DNA from: Pelobates cultripes
Taxonomy: Eukaryota; Chordata; Amphibia; Anura; Pelobatidae
Reading direction: 5' to 3'
Length of the DNA stretch: 64,000 nucleotides
NCBI GenBank assembly: GCA_933207985.1
Contig: OW240916.1
Coordinates: 292,935,310 to 292,999,309 of the forward strand
Shown: positions 54,028 to 64,000 of the stretch, one piece after another
Layout of the letters: every line of letters starts with the position of its first letter
How positions within the stretch are numbered: position 1 is the stretch's first letter
Program-made: the position numbers and the translations under genes
The notes under the pieces: generated by a model
Told to the model about the DNA's origin: nothing
What the model saw: only the letters and a program-made list of their open reading frames with translations
The model's database searches: none

Positions 54028-55023
54028 TGTAGCGGAACGCCAATATAAAATCCACGAATTCCGCTGGTCCAGAACGAATCCACAGTCAAGCGCTGAAAAC
54101 ACCAAGGCAATATCCCCAACCTCCCAATAACCGGACGAGACACAGTTTTGGGAGTCAACTGGCAATCCTTTATTCAGCACGACAATTTATACAAGTCCCC
54201 ATGCAAGGGGTCTCCTGAGTCCCTTCCCAGGGGTATTCCCAGAGGGGACTACATGGGGGACTTACAGTATAACATATTTCTCCCATCAGGCACTGCTGCA
54301 CGAGAGGGATCATCCTCCCAGAATGCACCGTTAAGGGGATTATCCCCTCGTGCAGCAGAACCGGCAATTCATATAAAAATACATAACTTTTAAAATCCAC
54401 GGTGGATTTACACGAATGGACGTTCGGTAGATAGCTGGGGTCTGGGCGCATCATTCGTGAGATTGCCGCTCAGATCCCAGCCAAATTAACCGAACGCCGC
54501 ACAGAAAACACATTTCTTACAAAACCCACAAAAGGAACCGATTGCTTTGGGTGAACTTGGTCCTGAAACTCCCGAACGTCTGGGAGGCTCAGCGGTGTTC
54601 GTGCCGTCGAATAACTATTGGTAGTAGTATGCGTTCGACGACACGACCCCGCTGACGAACAAGGGATCCAAGATGGCCGACCGCCGCATGGTCGGTAGTC
54701 GAACGACGGCCACCCAGGAGAGCCTCTAATAACCGATTGCAACAATGTTGCAATCGGTTAACTAGCGCCACACGCCTCTAAGTGTGTGGGCTATTAGGGG
54801 GTATCGCGTTCGGTTCACGAACGGCTTTCTAAAGTGCCGTTCGTGAAACGAAAGAAAATCCCCATACAAAACCGCCAATTGCATTCGGCGGAAACAGTAT
54901 TACAGGCAACACGGAAAATACCTTAACATCTACATATGTGTACAGCGCATATCTCGCCCGACCTAGTGGCAACCCTTAAAGGCACAGTCTCTGGTTATTG
55001 TCCAAGTGGCTAGGTTTGCCACA
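54028..55023 (-). repeat. Gmr1-like 5' LTR (996 bp)
   Basis: On the minus strand it begins TGTGGCAAACCTAGCC and ends GCGTTCCGCTACA (TG...CA). On its right it abuts ERV-B gag sequence directly at 55,024 (CCTCC...). The matching target duplication on the other side is hidden by the gap. Confidence 0.88.
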
Positions 55024-56311
55024 CCTCCCTATTACAGCTACCCCTGAGACTACCCCGCACCGCGGCCCGGTGGTGCCCGAGGAGGTCGTTGTTGTGGACC
55101 AGGGCTCACCTCACTTGGGGGGGAGCAGACCACCACAACGGCGCTCCATCCCCCAGGGGTATACCCAGATTAACCATGGCGCGGATGGTGCACCACCCAT
55201 GTATGTTACCTTTAACCCTTCTCAAGCTGCTACCCTTGTGACTTCACTCCCTGATCCTGAGAAGCAACCCATGCCCTTTTTCCGCCGGATGGCTCAGATC
55301 CGCAAAACATACTCCGCTGCTTGGCGGGATCTTATAAGTTTATGTGAAATAAAGGCTGGTGATGCATACTGGCCAATCATGGAACGGAGCTTTAGCGATG
55401 CTCCACTTACTTCTGATACTGATTTTCGTTCTGGTGAAGTTTTCTGTGAACAGCTTCGAGCCTGGGCGCAGGATAAACTAGCTGATCAGGCTACTTGCAT
55501 AAATGATATTCTTCAGGATAAACTTGAGACCGTTGAAAAGTACCACTCTAGGTTGACTCAGACTTTTTCAGATTTGGGGTTCAGCACCTATAACAAAGCA
55601 CACACTCAGATGCTATCTGCAGCGTTTGTGGCAGGCCTCAAGGAACATATTCGTAAGGGGTTAATCCTAGCTCGCCCTGAGTATAGAATTATTCCTCTGG
55701 ACACTCTCTTGTTGGTAGCCAAGGGTTTGGAAACAGTTTTACAACCCACACCACGTAGAGCAAATCCTTTGATGTACACTACCTCCACTCCTATCACAGG
55801 TTCTAACCAAGCACCTCAGTTACCCCTCCAACAGTACCACCAACCACCCCAGACACTGCCTGCACCACTTCCTTTTCCCAGAGACCGAACAATCACAACA
55901 ATCAGGACCTGTTTTAATTGTAACCAACCCGGACACTTTAGAAGAGATTGCCCACAGCCTAGGGTGTTCCGTCAGCAGACTTCCCGGTACCCTGGTCCCC
56001 ATGCCACCAGCTATAACTTCCCTTCCACAGGTTATCTCTCTGCCCTACCCCTTCCACAGTTGCCCCAACTTCCTCCTCCTCCACCCCCTCCGCCTCCTGA
56101 GTACACCCATGCCAGGCCGCCCACATCAGATGCTCGTGCTTACTCTTCGCCCTCTGGTGAAGGGTATGACAACGATGATTTCCAAGACAGTCTGCCACAG
56201 CCCCGCCATGCTATCCGTCCATCTCGCCCACCCATGCATTCTGCTAACCCCCCTTCCACTTCCCGCCGGTACCAGGGACCAGACCAGGCCCATTTAGATT
56301 TATTGCAATAG
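55024..56311 (+). pseudogene. gag: ERV-B gag, C-terminal part only
   Basis: Open from the Gmr1-like junction to the TAG at 56,309-56,311. A nominal ATG at 54,998 lies within the Gmr1 LTR and is spurious. Capsid-like region, one zinc knuckle (CFNCNQPGHFRRDC, about 55,910-55,951) and the proline run plus acidic tail match ERV-A. Matrix, the late domain and most of the Pro-rich linker are missing. It ends CAA TAG G, with protease in the same frame. Confidence 0.88.
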
Positions 56312-59300
56312 GTAACCGGCAAGCCTGTGTCAGCAACCCCTGCCATGGCAGTGTCTGCGGGGGATGGGGGAGGGCCTTTAGCTACTGTAGTTCTCCCCGT
56401 GGAGGGCCACCCAACCACCTTTCTAGTTGACACAGGTGCAGCCCGTAGTGTTCTTAGGGAACAAGACCTGCCAGACCCTTCCTTTTTATCTGACACTGAT
56501 GTCTCCTGTGTTGGGGTAGATGGTACACCTCGCAGTAACCCCCTTACTAAACTCTTACACGTAGGATCACACATCCTCTCCCGGTTTGTTGTTTCCTCTA
56601 CCTGTCCCATTAACCTCCTAGGTGCCGATGTTCTCTCTCGGCTTCAGGCTTCCATTACTTTCACTGCAGATGGCCAAGTCGAGTTGACAACCCCCCTATC
56701 ACAAAAGGATACCTCTGCCCTCTGCTCCCTCCCCATCCTGCTGAACATAACTGACAACACAGGGAATGCACGGGTCACACACACCCCCAGTGCTCTGGAT
56801 CGGGTCCCCCAAGAACTTTGGTCTACCGGCCCGGATGATATTGGCCGCTTACATGTACCCCCAGTCCTGGTTCAGCTCCTGCCTGGGGCACTACCCCCCC
56901 GTAGACCACAGTATCCTCTGAAGCCAGCACAAGCTGAAGCCATCACCAAGCAAGTTGACAGCCTACTTGCCAAAGGTGCCCTCATCAAATGCACATCTCC
57001 TTGCAACACACCTCTTTTTCCTGTTAAAAAGCGAACTGTTAAAGGTCAGCCTGACCAGTACCGCATGGTGCAGGACCTTCGTGCTGTCAATGATGTCACC
57101 ATAAAGGACACTGCTATTGTTCCAAATCCACATACCCTCTTGTCCCAAGTCCCACCAACTTCTACTATATTCACTGTGGTGGATTTAGCCAATGCCTTTT
57201 TCAGTGTTCCCCTTGACCCTTCCTGCCGTTTTCTTTTTGCTTTCACACATGAAGGGCAACAATACACCTGGACTGTTATGCCACAGGGTGCTCAGAATTC
57301 TCCCACACAGTTTGCTCATGCCATGTCTCTTGTTCTTGATCCCTGGCAGAAATCTCATCTGGATGTTGTTCTACTTCAATATGTTGATGACCTACTTCTC
57401 TGTGCTCCTGATTTGCTCACTGCAGAGCGTGACTCTGAAGACCTCCTGTGTTTCCTCGCTGCAGCAGGTTGCAAAGCTTCAAAATCAAAACTACAATGGT
57501 GCCGGCCATCCGTGGTCTTCTTGGGACACTGCCTTTCCCATGGCACCAAACATCTGACTTCTCAGCGTGTGCAAGCCATTCTGCAACTCCCTCTACCTGC
57601 AACACATCAGACTTTCCATGCTTTTTTGGGTCTTATAACATACTGCAGGTCCTGGATCCCAGAGGCATCAAAACTTATGCAACCACTCTATGACACCCTC
57701 AGGAGTGAGCCCTTCCACCTTACTGAAGAAACTATCACCTGCTTCCACAACCTGAAAAGAGCTATTGCCTCAGCACCTGCCTTGGGCCTCCCCAACTACC
57801 AACTTCCTTTCAATCTGTTTGTCTCTGAAAAGTCGGGACATGCTTCCGGAGTTCTCACTCAGAAACATGGGTCAAGACAACGCCCTATTGGTTATTTCTC
57901 CTGCATGCTTGACCCTGTTGCGAGAGGTAGCCCCTCTTGCCTCCGAGCGGTGTTTGCCGCCAGCGCTCTCCTAGACAAGACCAATGATTTTGTTCTCGGC
58001 CACCACCTAACAGTGTTGGCCCCTCATGATATTACTGCCATCCTGCAACAAACCCAACCAAAGCACCTTTCCTCCCAACGCCACCTTCGCCTACAGACTT
58101 CCTTGCTCCTACCTGACAATGTTAAGCTTCAGAGATGTCTTTCCCTGAATCCTGCCACTCTTCTGCCACTTCCCAAGGGGGGAATTGTTTACCATTGGTA
58201 CAGCCTGGATATTAACCCAGAGGTTCAAGCAGACCTACAGTTACCTGTACTTACACCTCCACATGATGAACAACCAGAGGCCCTACTCCACTGCACATTG
58301 TGGTTTAGGGATGTACCAAGCCCTGATATGAACTATGAAGAAGAACTATTCCAGCTCAAAGAAATTCAAATTTCCCTGACTGATTTATTCTGGGACTCTA
58401 CAGGTACAATGCTTGTCTTAGTTTGCCTCCCAGAAAATGTAACACACCTCTATCACCACTGGGATACAGCTATTCCACACATATCTCTCACCAGATCCCT
58501 CAACACCTCATGGAAAGACCTAGGCCCGATGGCCAGGACATGGAACCAAATGACTCAAACACAGCTAATTTCTGCAGGGATCAATAAAAAGACAATTGAT
58601 TACTGCACAACAGGGTATCCCAGGTACCACACAGAGGCCTGTGAGGACCAACTTACCGCGGATTGTGACTTCATTGATATCCCCCATGACTGTTTTGAAC
58701 AAATGAAAATGGAAACTACACACCTACCAACTGTTTATGAAGCTGCATTACTTAATCCAGATCAAACATTATTTGTGGATGGCTCAAGATTTGCTGATGA
58801 ACAAGGACAGTATCACACTGGATATGCAGTCACCACAGGATGTCAAGTATTACAAGCAGCTGCTCTACAACCAACCAAGTCTGCCCAAGAAGCAGAGTTA
58901 ACAGCTCTGACCGTGGCTTGCAAACTGTCTGAAGGTCTACGTGTCAACATTTATACGGACTCAAGATATGCCTTGGGAGTGGCACACGACTTTGGTTTAA
59001 TTTGGAAGACCAGAGGATTTCTTACAGCTACTGGTACTCCGGTAAAACATGGGGCAACTATTGCAGAACTAATGGATGCATTGGAACTTCCAGCAGAAGT
59101 GGCAGTATTGAAAGTAAAAGCCCACGGAAAATTGGATACAGAAGAAGCACGTGGAAATCACTTGGCTGATCAGGCAGCTAAAGAGGCAGCGCGGCAAGGG
59201 TGGGAAGTGGACAGAAGAGTGGCCACAGATGCATTACCTATTTACACTATGCAAACATTGCCTACTGACCTCAAGCTCCTGAAGGAACAACAAGCAGCTG

Positions 59301-60409
59301 CTACCCCACAGGAGAAACAAAGTTGGAAGAACAAAGGAGCTGTACTCCGTGATGATGTTTATACTATCAATCTCAAGTTCTGCCTACCCAGGAACATGTA
59401 TCCAGCGGTGGTCCAATGGGCCCATGGGCCAGCCCACCTGTCAAAACTCCTGATGAACTCGCTGATTGACAAGTATTTTGAAGCACCAGGCATCACTACT
59501 TTAACACAGAATTATTGTAAATCCTGTACTATATGTGCTAAATGCAATCCTGGGAAAGTTATAAAGACTGCACCTAACCACCTAGCTAAGCCACAATACC
59601 CCTTTCAGAGGATTCAGATTGATCACATCCAGATGCCAAAAAGCGGACGTTATGAATATGCATTGGTTATAGTGGACATGTTTTCAGGATGGCCAGAGGC
59701 CTTCCCAGTGACCAACCTCACCGCAAGAACTACAGCCAAGTACCTTCTGACGGAAATTGTTTGCCGCTATGGAGTTCCAGAAGTGATTGAAAGTGACCAG
59801 GGAACCTCCTTTACTGCCTCGCTAACACGGGAAGTCTGGTCAGCACTGGGGGTGACCCTTGCATTCCATACACCATATCACCCACAGAGTAGTGGCAAGG
59901 TAGAGCGCATGAATGGCACTTTGAAAGCCAGAATGCTTAAAATGTCACAAGAGACTAACATGCCCTGGCCCGAGAGTCTCCCATTAGCATTGTTTAGTGT
60001 GAGGTACACTCCTAGGGGAAAATACAGCCTGTCACCTTATGAGATTCTGTTTGGTACAGCACCCAGGTTAGGTTGTTACTTTCCCCAACAGCTTCAGATC
60101 CAGTCAGATGCTATGGTAGATTATGTGACAGCCCTCTCACATGCCTTGACCAAGATACATGCCCAAGTGTTTTCTTCTATTCCAGATCCTGAGTCGAATA
60201 CAGGTACACACAAGCTGCTTCCGGGTGACTGGGTTATGGTTAAGAAGTTTCTCAGAAAGCACACCCTAGAACCGAGATTTGATGGTCCTTACCAAGTGCT
60301 CCTGATTACAGCAACGTCAGTTAAACTAGCTGGGAAGAGTTCTTGGATACACGCTTCACATTGCAAAAAAGTTCCTGCTCCAGAAGAGACTGATCCTGTT
60401 GAAAAATGA
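56312..60409 (+). CDS. pol: ERV-B Pro-Pol polyprotein, unbroken frame
   Basis: One frame of about 1,365 codons after the gag UAG (first ATG 56,327, 1,360 codons from there). Protease has DTGA near 56,429. RT has DLRAVNDV, VVDLANAFF, MPQGAQNSP and YVDD at 57,380-57,391. RNase H has LFVDGSRF and IYTDSRYALG. Integrase has an HHCC finger and catalytic Asp (59,621-59,623), Asp (59,795-59,797) and Glu (59,903-59,905) in D,D-35-E spacing, then the C-terminal DNA-binding region. Expression is expected by readthrough of the gag stop. It overlaps env by four bases (ATGA). No stop or frameshift is visible, but gag is truncated upstream and a 5' LTR is not seen. Confidence 0.93.
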   Translation, partial: VTGKPVSATPAMAVSAGDGGGPLATVVLPVEGHPTTFLVDTGAARSVLREQDLPDPSFLSDTDVSCVGVDGTPRSNPLTKLLHVGSHILSRFVVSSTCPINLLGADVLSRLQASITFTADGQVELTTPLSQKDTSALCSLPILLNITDNTGNARVTHTPSALDRVPQELWSTGPDDIGRLHVPPVLVQLLPGALPPRRPQYPLKPAQAEAITKQVDSLLAKGALIKCTSPCNTPLFPVKKRTVKGQPDQYRMVQDLRAVNDVTIKDTAIVPNPHTLLSQVPPTSTIFTVVDLANAFFSVPLDPSCRFLFAFTHEGQQYTWTVMPQGAQNSPTQFAHAMSLVLDPWQKSHLDVVLLQYVDDLLLCAPDLLTAERDSEDLLCFLAAAGCKASKSKLQWCRPSVVFLGHCLSHGTKHLTSQRVQAILQLPLPATHQTFHAFLGLITYCRSWIPEASKLMQPLYDTLRSEPFHLTEETITCFHNLKRAIASAPALGLPNYQLPFNLFVSEKSGHASGVLTQKHGSRQRPIGYFSCMLDPVARGSPSCLRAVFAASALLDKTNDFVLGHHLTVLAPHDITAILQQTQPKHLSSQRHLRLQTSLLLPDNVKLQRCLSLNPATLLPLPKGGIVYHWYSLDINPEVQADLQLPVLTPPHDEQPEALLHCTLWFRDVPSPDMNYEEELFQLKEIQISLTDLFWDSTGTMLVLVCLPENVTHLYHHWDTAIPHISLTRSLNTSWKDLGPMARTWNQMTQTQLISAGINKKTIDYCTTGYPRYHTEACEDQLTADCDFIDIPHDCFEQMKMETTHLPTVYEAALLNPDQTLFVDGSRFADEQGQYHTGYAVTTGCQVLQAAALQPTKSAQEAELTALTVACKLSEGLRVNIYTDSRYALGVAHDFGLIWKTRGFLTATGTPVKHGATIAELMDALELPAEVAVLKVKAHGKLDTEEARGNHLADQAAKEAARQGWEVDRRVATDALPIYTMQTLPTDLKLLKEQQAAATPQEKQSWKNKGAVLRDDVYTINLKFCLPRNMYPAVVQWAHGPAHLSKLLMNSLIDKYFEAPGITTLTQNYCKSCTICAKCNPGKVIKTAPNHLAKPQYPFQRIQIDHIQMPKSGRYEYALVIVDMFSGWPEAFPVTNLTARTTAKYLLTEIVCRYGVPEVIESDQGTSFTASLTREVWSALGVTLAFHTPYHPQSSGKVERMNGTLKARMLKMSQETNMPWPESLPLALFSVRYTPRGKYSLSPYEILFGTAPRLGCYFPQQLQIQSDAMVDYVTALSHALTKIHAQVFSSIPDPESNTGTHKLLPGDWVMVKKFLRKHTLEPRFDGPYQVLLITATSVKLAGKSSWIHASHCKKVPAPEETDPVEK

Positions 60410-62322
60410 ATTTATTATGTGTCTTGTGTTTTCTTATGCTGCTACATCTTGCCTGGGCCCAACAAGTGGCCATAACCAAAGATAATCATGTTTACACTTT
60501 TTGGTACAATTCTTCTAATACTGATGTGGCTACATACACCTTTGACTATTGTGACATAGTCACTTGTACATTTCCACAAACACAACATGCAGCTATATAT
60601 AAGGACATACCTAACAAAAAGGATCCATACATTTGTGTGACTGGAGGAGTTTGGGGTCACCATTGTAGTTCATGGAAAGCTGCCGGGTGGAACACAGGTA
60701 GACCATGGGGTTACAGACCTCAAGTAGCATTAGACAAACTTGACAAAGATGGGAAACCCTTACTCTCTAGAATGACCCTGAGTAAACCCATAGGGTCAAC
60801 TCCCATTAAACTCACCTTGAATATAGAACACCCTAGCCCAAGGGATGCAGGGGAGTATGTGATGGGAATGTACTGGAAGGGAGGCGGGTCACATAACGCA
60901 TTAGGGACCTTTTACCTGCAAGATATGCTAAATTCTTCTGACTGGGTGGGAACCACACATATGGTCATTAACCCATTGAAACCACATATCAAGACCCTAC
61001 ATGACATGGTGGCCATAGCTAACCCCACTTTTGAAGATACCATGGCAGTGGAAACGGGGTTTTCAGACACTAATTTGTGGTTAGAATGGATGAGGTATAA
61101 CGCTAACTCACACAATAAGACTAATTGTTATGTATGTGGAGGTGCCAGACCCCATCTGGGCACAGTACCTCTGAGCTTACCCCCCGAAATAGAATCATGT
61201 GTACTGAGTTTGTATGCACAATCTATCACTAACTCCTCAACATGTGAATCCTGGAAGAAGGTTTACCCAATCACCCATGGACATGTGAAACCACCTGATG
61301 GAGTCACCATCTACCCAGGTAATTACACGTGCTATTCAATGCCTAAGAACACTGGTTTGTACCTGGGCAAATTCCCATCAGGATACTGCTCAACTTACCA
61401 TAGTCCACCTGTATCACTGCTAATGAATCACACAAAGACAATCGGTGATATCTATTGGTTATGTGGTGACAAACAATTGAGGTCCCAATTAGTTGGACAA
61501 TGGTGGGGGGAGTGTGCCCTAACCAAAGTCATAATGCCTATCCACATTATCCCAGATGGTAGTCATAACACTTTAGATCTTACACACATATACTCTAGAA
61601 CCAAACGAGAGGCTCCTATCCGAGGGAGTTTCGACCCCCATGTATATATTGATGCCATAGGTGTGCCTAGGGGGGTGCCCAACGAATTCAAAGCAAGAGA
61701 TGAAGTAGCTGCAGGGTTTGGATCCCTAATTCCAATGATAACTGCTAACAAAAATGTCAATTGGATCAACTATATCTATTATAATCAGCAGCGCTTTGTC
61801 AATTATACAAGGGATGCCCTACAGGGCCTAGCAGAACAGTTACAAGCCACAACCCAAATGACATTTCAGAACAGAATGGCCCTAGATATGATTTTAGCTG
61901 AGAAAGGGGGGGTATGTAAAATCCTCCCTGAAACCATGACATGTTGCACATACATTCCAGACAACACTGGGCCCAATGGTAAGGTGACTATGGCTATAGA
62001 GAAGCTAGATAGTCTTGCAGACGAATTAAAGAAGAATTCGGGAGCCACTGACATATGGGACAAATGGTTTGGGTGGATGAATGGCTGGCAAAAGACCCTC
62101 TTCCAGGTGGGGACAGCTGTTCTTATAGTGTTCATTATCTTCTTGTTTTTAGCCTGTTGCATACTCCCCTGCATACAGAAATATCTACAGAAAGCAGTAG
62201 ATAAGACTGTAGATAACGTGACCCCTACCTTCCTACATCAAGATATCACAGACCTCGAAGATGACACCCCACATACACCCCTACAAACACATCAGTTTAA
62301 ACAGACAACTGCCTTTCTATAG
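60406..62322 (+). CDS. env: ERV-B envelope glycoprotein, open frame
   Basis: 638 codons, the same length as ERV-A Env and aligned without gaps by eye. Signal peptide at residues 1-18, CYVC at 241-244, R-T-K-R at 398-401, an immunosuppressive-domain-like stretch, the same C(8)CC spacing at 504/513-514, and a membrane span at about 565-590, with more cysteines after it than ERV-A. Numerous N-x-S/T sites occur in the surface subunit. The start is fixed by the signal peptide and by the ATGA overlap with pol. The frame is intact. Whether it is expressed cannot be told from sequence. Confidence 0.94.
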   Translation: MNLLCVLCFLMLLHLAWAQQVAITKDNHVYTFWYNSSNTDVATYTFDYCDIVTCTFPQTQHAAIYKDIPNKKDPYICVTGGVWGHHCSSWKAAGWNTGRPWGYRPQVALDKLDKDGKPLLSRMTLSKPIGSTPIKLTLNIEHPSPRDAGEYVMGMYWKGGGSHNALGTFYLQDMLNSSDWVGTTHMVINPLKPHIKTLHDMVAIANPTFEDTMAVETGFSDTNLWLEWMRYNANSHNKTNCYVCGGARPHLGTVPLSLPPEIESCVLSLYAQSITNSSTCESWKKVYPITHGHVKPPDGVTIYPGNYTCYSMPKNTGLYLGKFPSGYCSTYHSPPVSLLMNHTKTIGDIYWLCGDKQLRSQLVGQWWGECALTKVIMPIHIIPDGSHNTLDLTHIYSRTKREAPIRGSFDPHVYIDAIGVPRGVPNEFKARDEVAAGFGSLIPMITANKNVNWINYIYYNQQRFVNYTRDALQGLAEQLQATTQMTFQNRMALDMILAEKGGVCKILPETMTCCTYIPDNTGPNGKVTMAIEKLDSLADELKKNSGATDIWDKWFGWMNGWQKTLFQVGTAVLIVFIIFLFLACCILPCIQKYLQKAVDKTVDNVTPTFLHQDITDLEDDTPHTPLQTHQFKQTTAFL

Positions 62323-62498
62323 GGATAGAGTAGGGAAAGCGTCTGTCTTGACAGGTGAGTCTCACGTGTGGAGATGTAGTGGGCTAGCCACTGCGGGATA
62401 CCCGCGGAGTGAAGCGTTCGATGCTTGTCAAGACAGATAGGTTGTGGGCAACTAGGGACATATTAGGGACAGCGGCAGTTGTTATGGTAAATAGCCAT

Positions 62499-62510
62499 TT
62501 TAGGGGGGAC
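62499..62510 (+). other. ERV-B polypurine tract
   Basis: TTTAGGGGGGAC-type tract immediately before the 3' LTR, as in ERV-A. Confidence 0.8.
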
Positions 62511-63015
62511 TGTTGTGGAAATAAGGTCTGCACATATTTCCTGGATAGAGAAAATGTCTATTTACTCATTTCATGATATATATCGTATAAAGCTAAACAC
62601 ACATATTTTAATCAAGATGGCTGCTAGAAGCTTCTAATCCCTCCTTCCTCCTCCCTTCCCCTCCTAACGTCGACTAACTACCTCGTGCATCAAGATGGCG
62701 CCGGGAAACCGTGGGAGACCCTCATGGCCCCGGTGACATCACCTACAGTAGGCAGAGCATTAGAGCAAGCACTTAACACCTAACCAATTATTGATGTATT
62801 ATTCCATGTTATCTCTGACAATGCTTATGATGTAATTTTGCTTTAAAAGGGACTTGCCGTCCCCTCTGAATAAACATTCCTCAAGTTATTCAACAACCTA
62901 GAACCTGTGTCTGGTGTGAATTACTTCTGGGAGCGTGCACGCATTGTTTCATTGATTTGGCCAGGGGCAGATACACAAAGAAATAATCAATACTTTAATT
63001 GATTTTTCCACTTCA
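62511..63015 (+). repeat. ERV-B 3' LTR (505 bp)
   Basis: Starts TGTTGTGGAAATAAGG and ends TTTTTCCACTTCA. Compared with the ERV-A LTR it has many substitutions in U3 (for example around 62,540-62,590 and 62,636-62,670) but shares the TATA-like box, AATAAA and AAGATGGCGCC. It is a diverged member of the same family, and no 5' LTR is visible. Confidence 0.9.
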
Positions 63016-64000
63016 GCTCCCTAATACCGTCGGAATTAGGGAGTTATCTACTTATTCAGTCCTGTTATTACATTGACAGGCTAAGTAACTTACATGTTAT
63101 ATGAATGTGTGTTACTTGATTGTTGTAAGTGTTGCAAATGCTTACAGCTGAATCCTGGCTATGTTTGTATACTTTTTATTTAAACTTGTATATAGTGTAA
63201 CATTCTTCTTCTTCCACTGGGTAAGTATATTAGTACTTAGGCAATGCTGTGCTTCGGAACTTCGGCACTTTGACATTTTGTCAACTTCGGAATTTCGGCA
63301 CTTCGACCCTTCGGAAATTCGGTAATTTCAGAACTTCGGGACCTTGGCAATTTGGCACTTCGGCTATTTGGACATTCGGAAGTACCCAAATGTCTGAATT
63401 GCCCGAAATTCGTCCGAATTCATATTCGGACCGAAACGAATTGCACATGTCTAATATCAACTAAATAGCCCAAATCACTGTCCCTCAATAGAGGAAAAAT
63501 TAAAAAATGATAATATGCAAAAGTTAATGCCGAGAAAGTAAAGTCCCGGATCCATACAGGTAAACTGAAACGATAAGAACTCAGTACCTGACCTCGGTGT
63601 GGGCCCCCACCTGACGTGTAAACCCAGATAGTGCTGGTTATTGTAGCTGCTGCACGGTGAAGTTAACGGATGTATATGTCACTGAAACCTGAGTGGCTGC
63701 GGAATGTTAGTTCACGCCAAACTAAGGTATAAGAAACACGAGGTAGAATGACAGCGCTAAAATCAGTGTCGCGGTCGGTGTCTTCACAAAAAACCGCGGC
63801 TCGGCACGGCACACCAACCTAGATAAAAGGGTATAATGATCGTGTTAGAGAAGTAAATCAATTAAAGATTCATGTTTAAATCCATCCATGGCCAGCTATT
63901 AAGGGAACTATTGGGTCATTTCACTAAACACAGTTTTGTCCAGATGGATTAATGGCCAAATTCAAAAGGGATTGGCAATTCTCATATTTACCAAAGCCAA
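63016..64000. repeat. ~1-kb repeat, copy 2, disrupted by ERV-B
   Basis: Matches 35,104-36,090 with few changes, starting exactly at the end of the ERV-B LTR. It extends past the window. The left part of the repeat, including the first arm of the fifth hairpin, would lie on the other side of ERV-B. Confidence 0.9.

Larger units (their letters stand above)
49243..55023 (-). mobile_element. Gmr1-like Ty3/gypsy retrotransposon
   Basis: Minus-strand LTR element: 5' LTR (54,028-55,023), primer site, gag with zinc knuckle, protease, integrase, then reverse transcriptase and RNase H, a polypurine tract and a partial 3' LTR (49,243-49,442). Having integrase ahead of RT/RNase H is the Ty1/copia-like order, known among gypsy-type elements for the Gmr1 clade of deuterostomes. 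One frameshift separates the two long frames. The 200 bp visible in both LTRs differ at two positions by eye, so the copy is young. Confidence 0.9.
55024..63015 (+). mobile_element. ERV-B: sister of ERV-A, 5' part missing
   Basis: Begins inside gag, at the position corresponding to about 13,455-13,470 in ERV-A, right at the Gmr1-like LTR, and runs through pro-pol, env, polypurine tract and 3' LTR. It is similar to ERV-A throughout, with many silent and some replacement differences. Unlike ERV-A, pro-pol is one unbroken frame. The 3' LTR is followed by GCTC, the sequence at the junction in the uninterrupted repeat copy at 35,104. Confidence 0.92.

Noticed and set aside
54998..55023. ATG at 54,998 as the start of ERV-B gag
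   Set aside because: It lies within the Gmr1-like LTR. Gag homology begins only at the junction.

Overview
The window is a transposon-dense stretch of a vertebrate nuclear genome, most likely an anuran amphibian. The evidence is repeated TTAA-flanked palindromic MITEs of the T2/Kolobok kind common in frogs, a DIRS1-type retrotransposon remnant, a Tc1/mariner copy, several hAT-type elements with exact 8-bp target duplications, a Ty3/gypsy element with the rare Gmr1 domain order, and three gamma-like (class I) endogenous retrovirus (ERV) copies. I recognise no host protein-coding exon, tRNA or rRNA gene. The species is not determinable by reading.

Layout. 1-4,365: mostly unassigned non-coding DNA with one MITE (2,173-2,582). 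4,366-8,155: decayed DIRS-like element (gag, RT/RNase H, tyrosine recombinase, SGNH-hydrolase-like tail). 8,736-9,279: palindromic MITE. 9,983-21,470: ERV-A, complete LTR to LTR with a 4-bp target duplication (CTTG), tRNA-Lys primer site, broken gag and pol, open env. 21,603-23,996: hAT-type element with a GACAC-rich minisatellite and a nested solo LTR. 24,581-25,071: MITE. 27,180-28,745: Tc1-like transposon with a decayed transposase. 31,000-34,915: foldback complex of inverted GC-rich arrays, split by a 910-bp hAT-type element. 34,946-35,140: five consecutive stem-loops, leading into a ~1-kb repeat (35,104-36,090) that recurs at 63,016-64,000. 37,101-37,334 and 38,310-39,948: MITEs, the second split by another hAT-type element. 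42,853-49,142: ERV-C, a different gamma-like family (tRNA-Gly primer site), cut off in integrase by a 100-N gap (49,143-49,242). 49,243-55,023: Gmr1-like Ty3/gypsy element on the minus strand, integrase encoded before reverse transcriptase. 55,024-63,015: ERV-B, sister of ERV-A, starting inside gag, with an open pro-pol frame, an open env and a 3' LTR.

How the parts relate. ERV-A and ERV-B share gene order, a gag UAG stop in the pol reading frame (suggesting readthrough), a 4-base ATGA overlap of pol and env, and near-identical LTR termini. The Gmr1-like element sits directly against the interrupted ERV-B gag on its right. Its left LTR adjoins the gap, beyond which is unrelated ERV-C. The 5' half of ERV-B, the 3' half of ERV-C and about 0.8 kb of the Gmr1 LTR are all missing there, so that junction is either a large unsized gap or a misjoin.

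Coordinates of terminal repeats and target duplications were read base by base. Family names come from motif recognition without database support.
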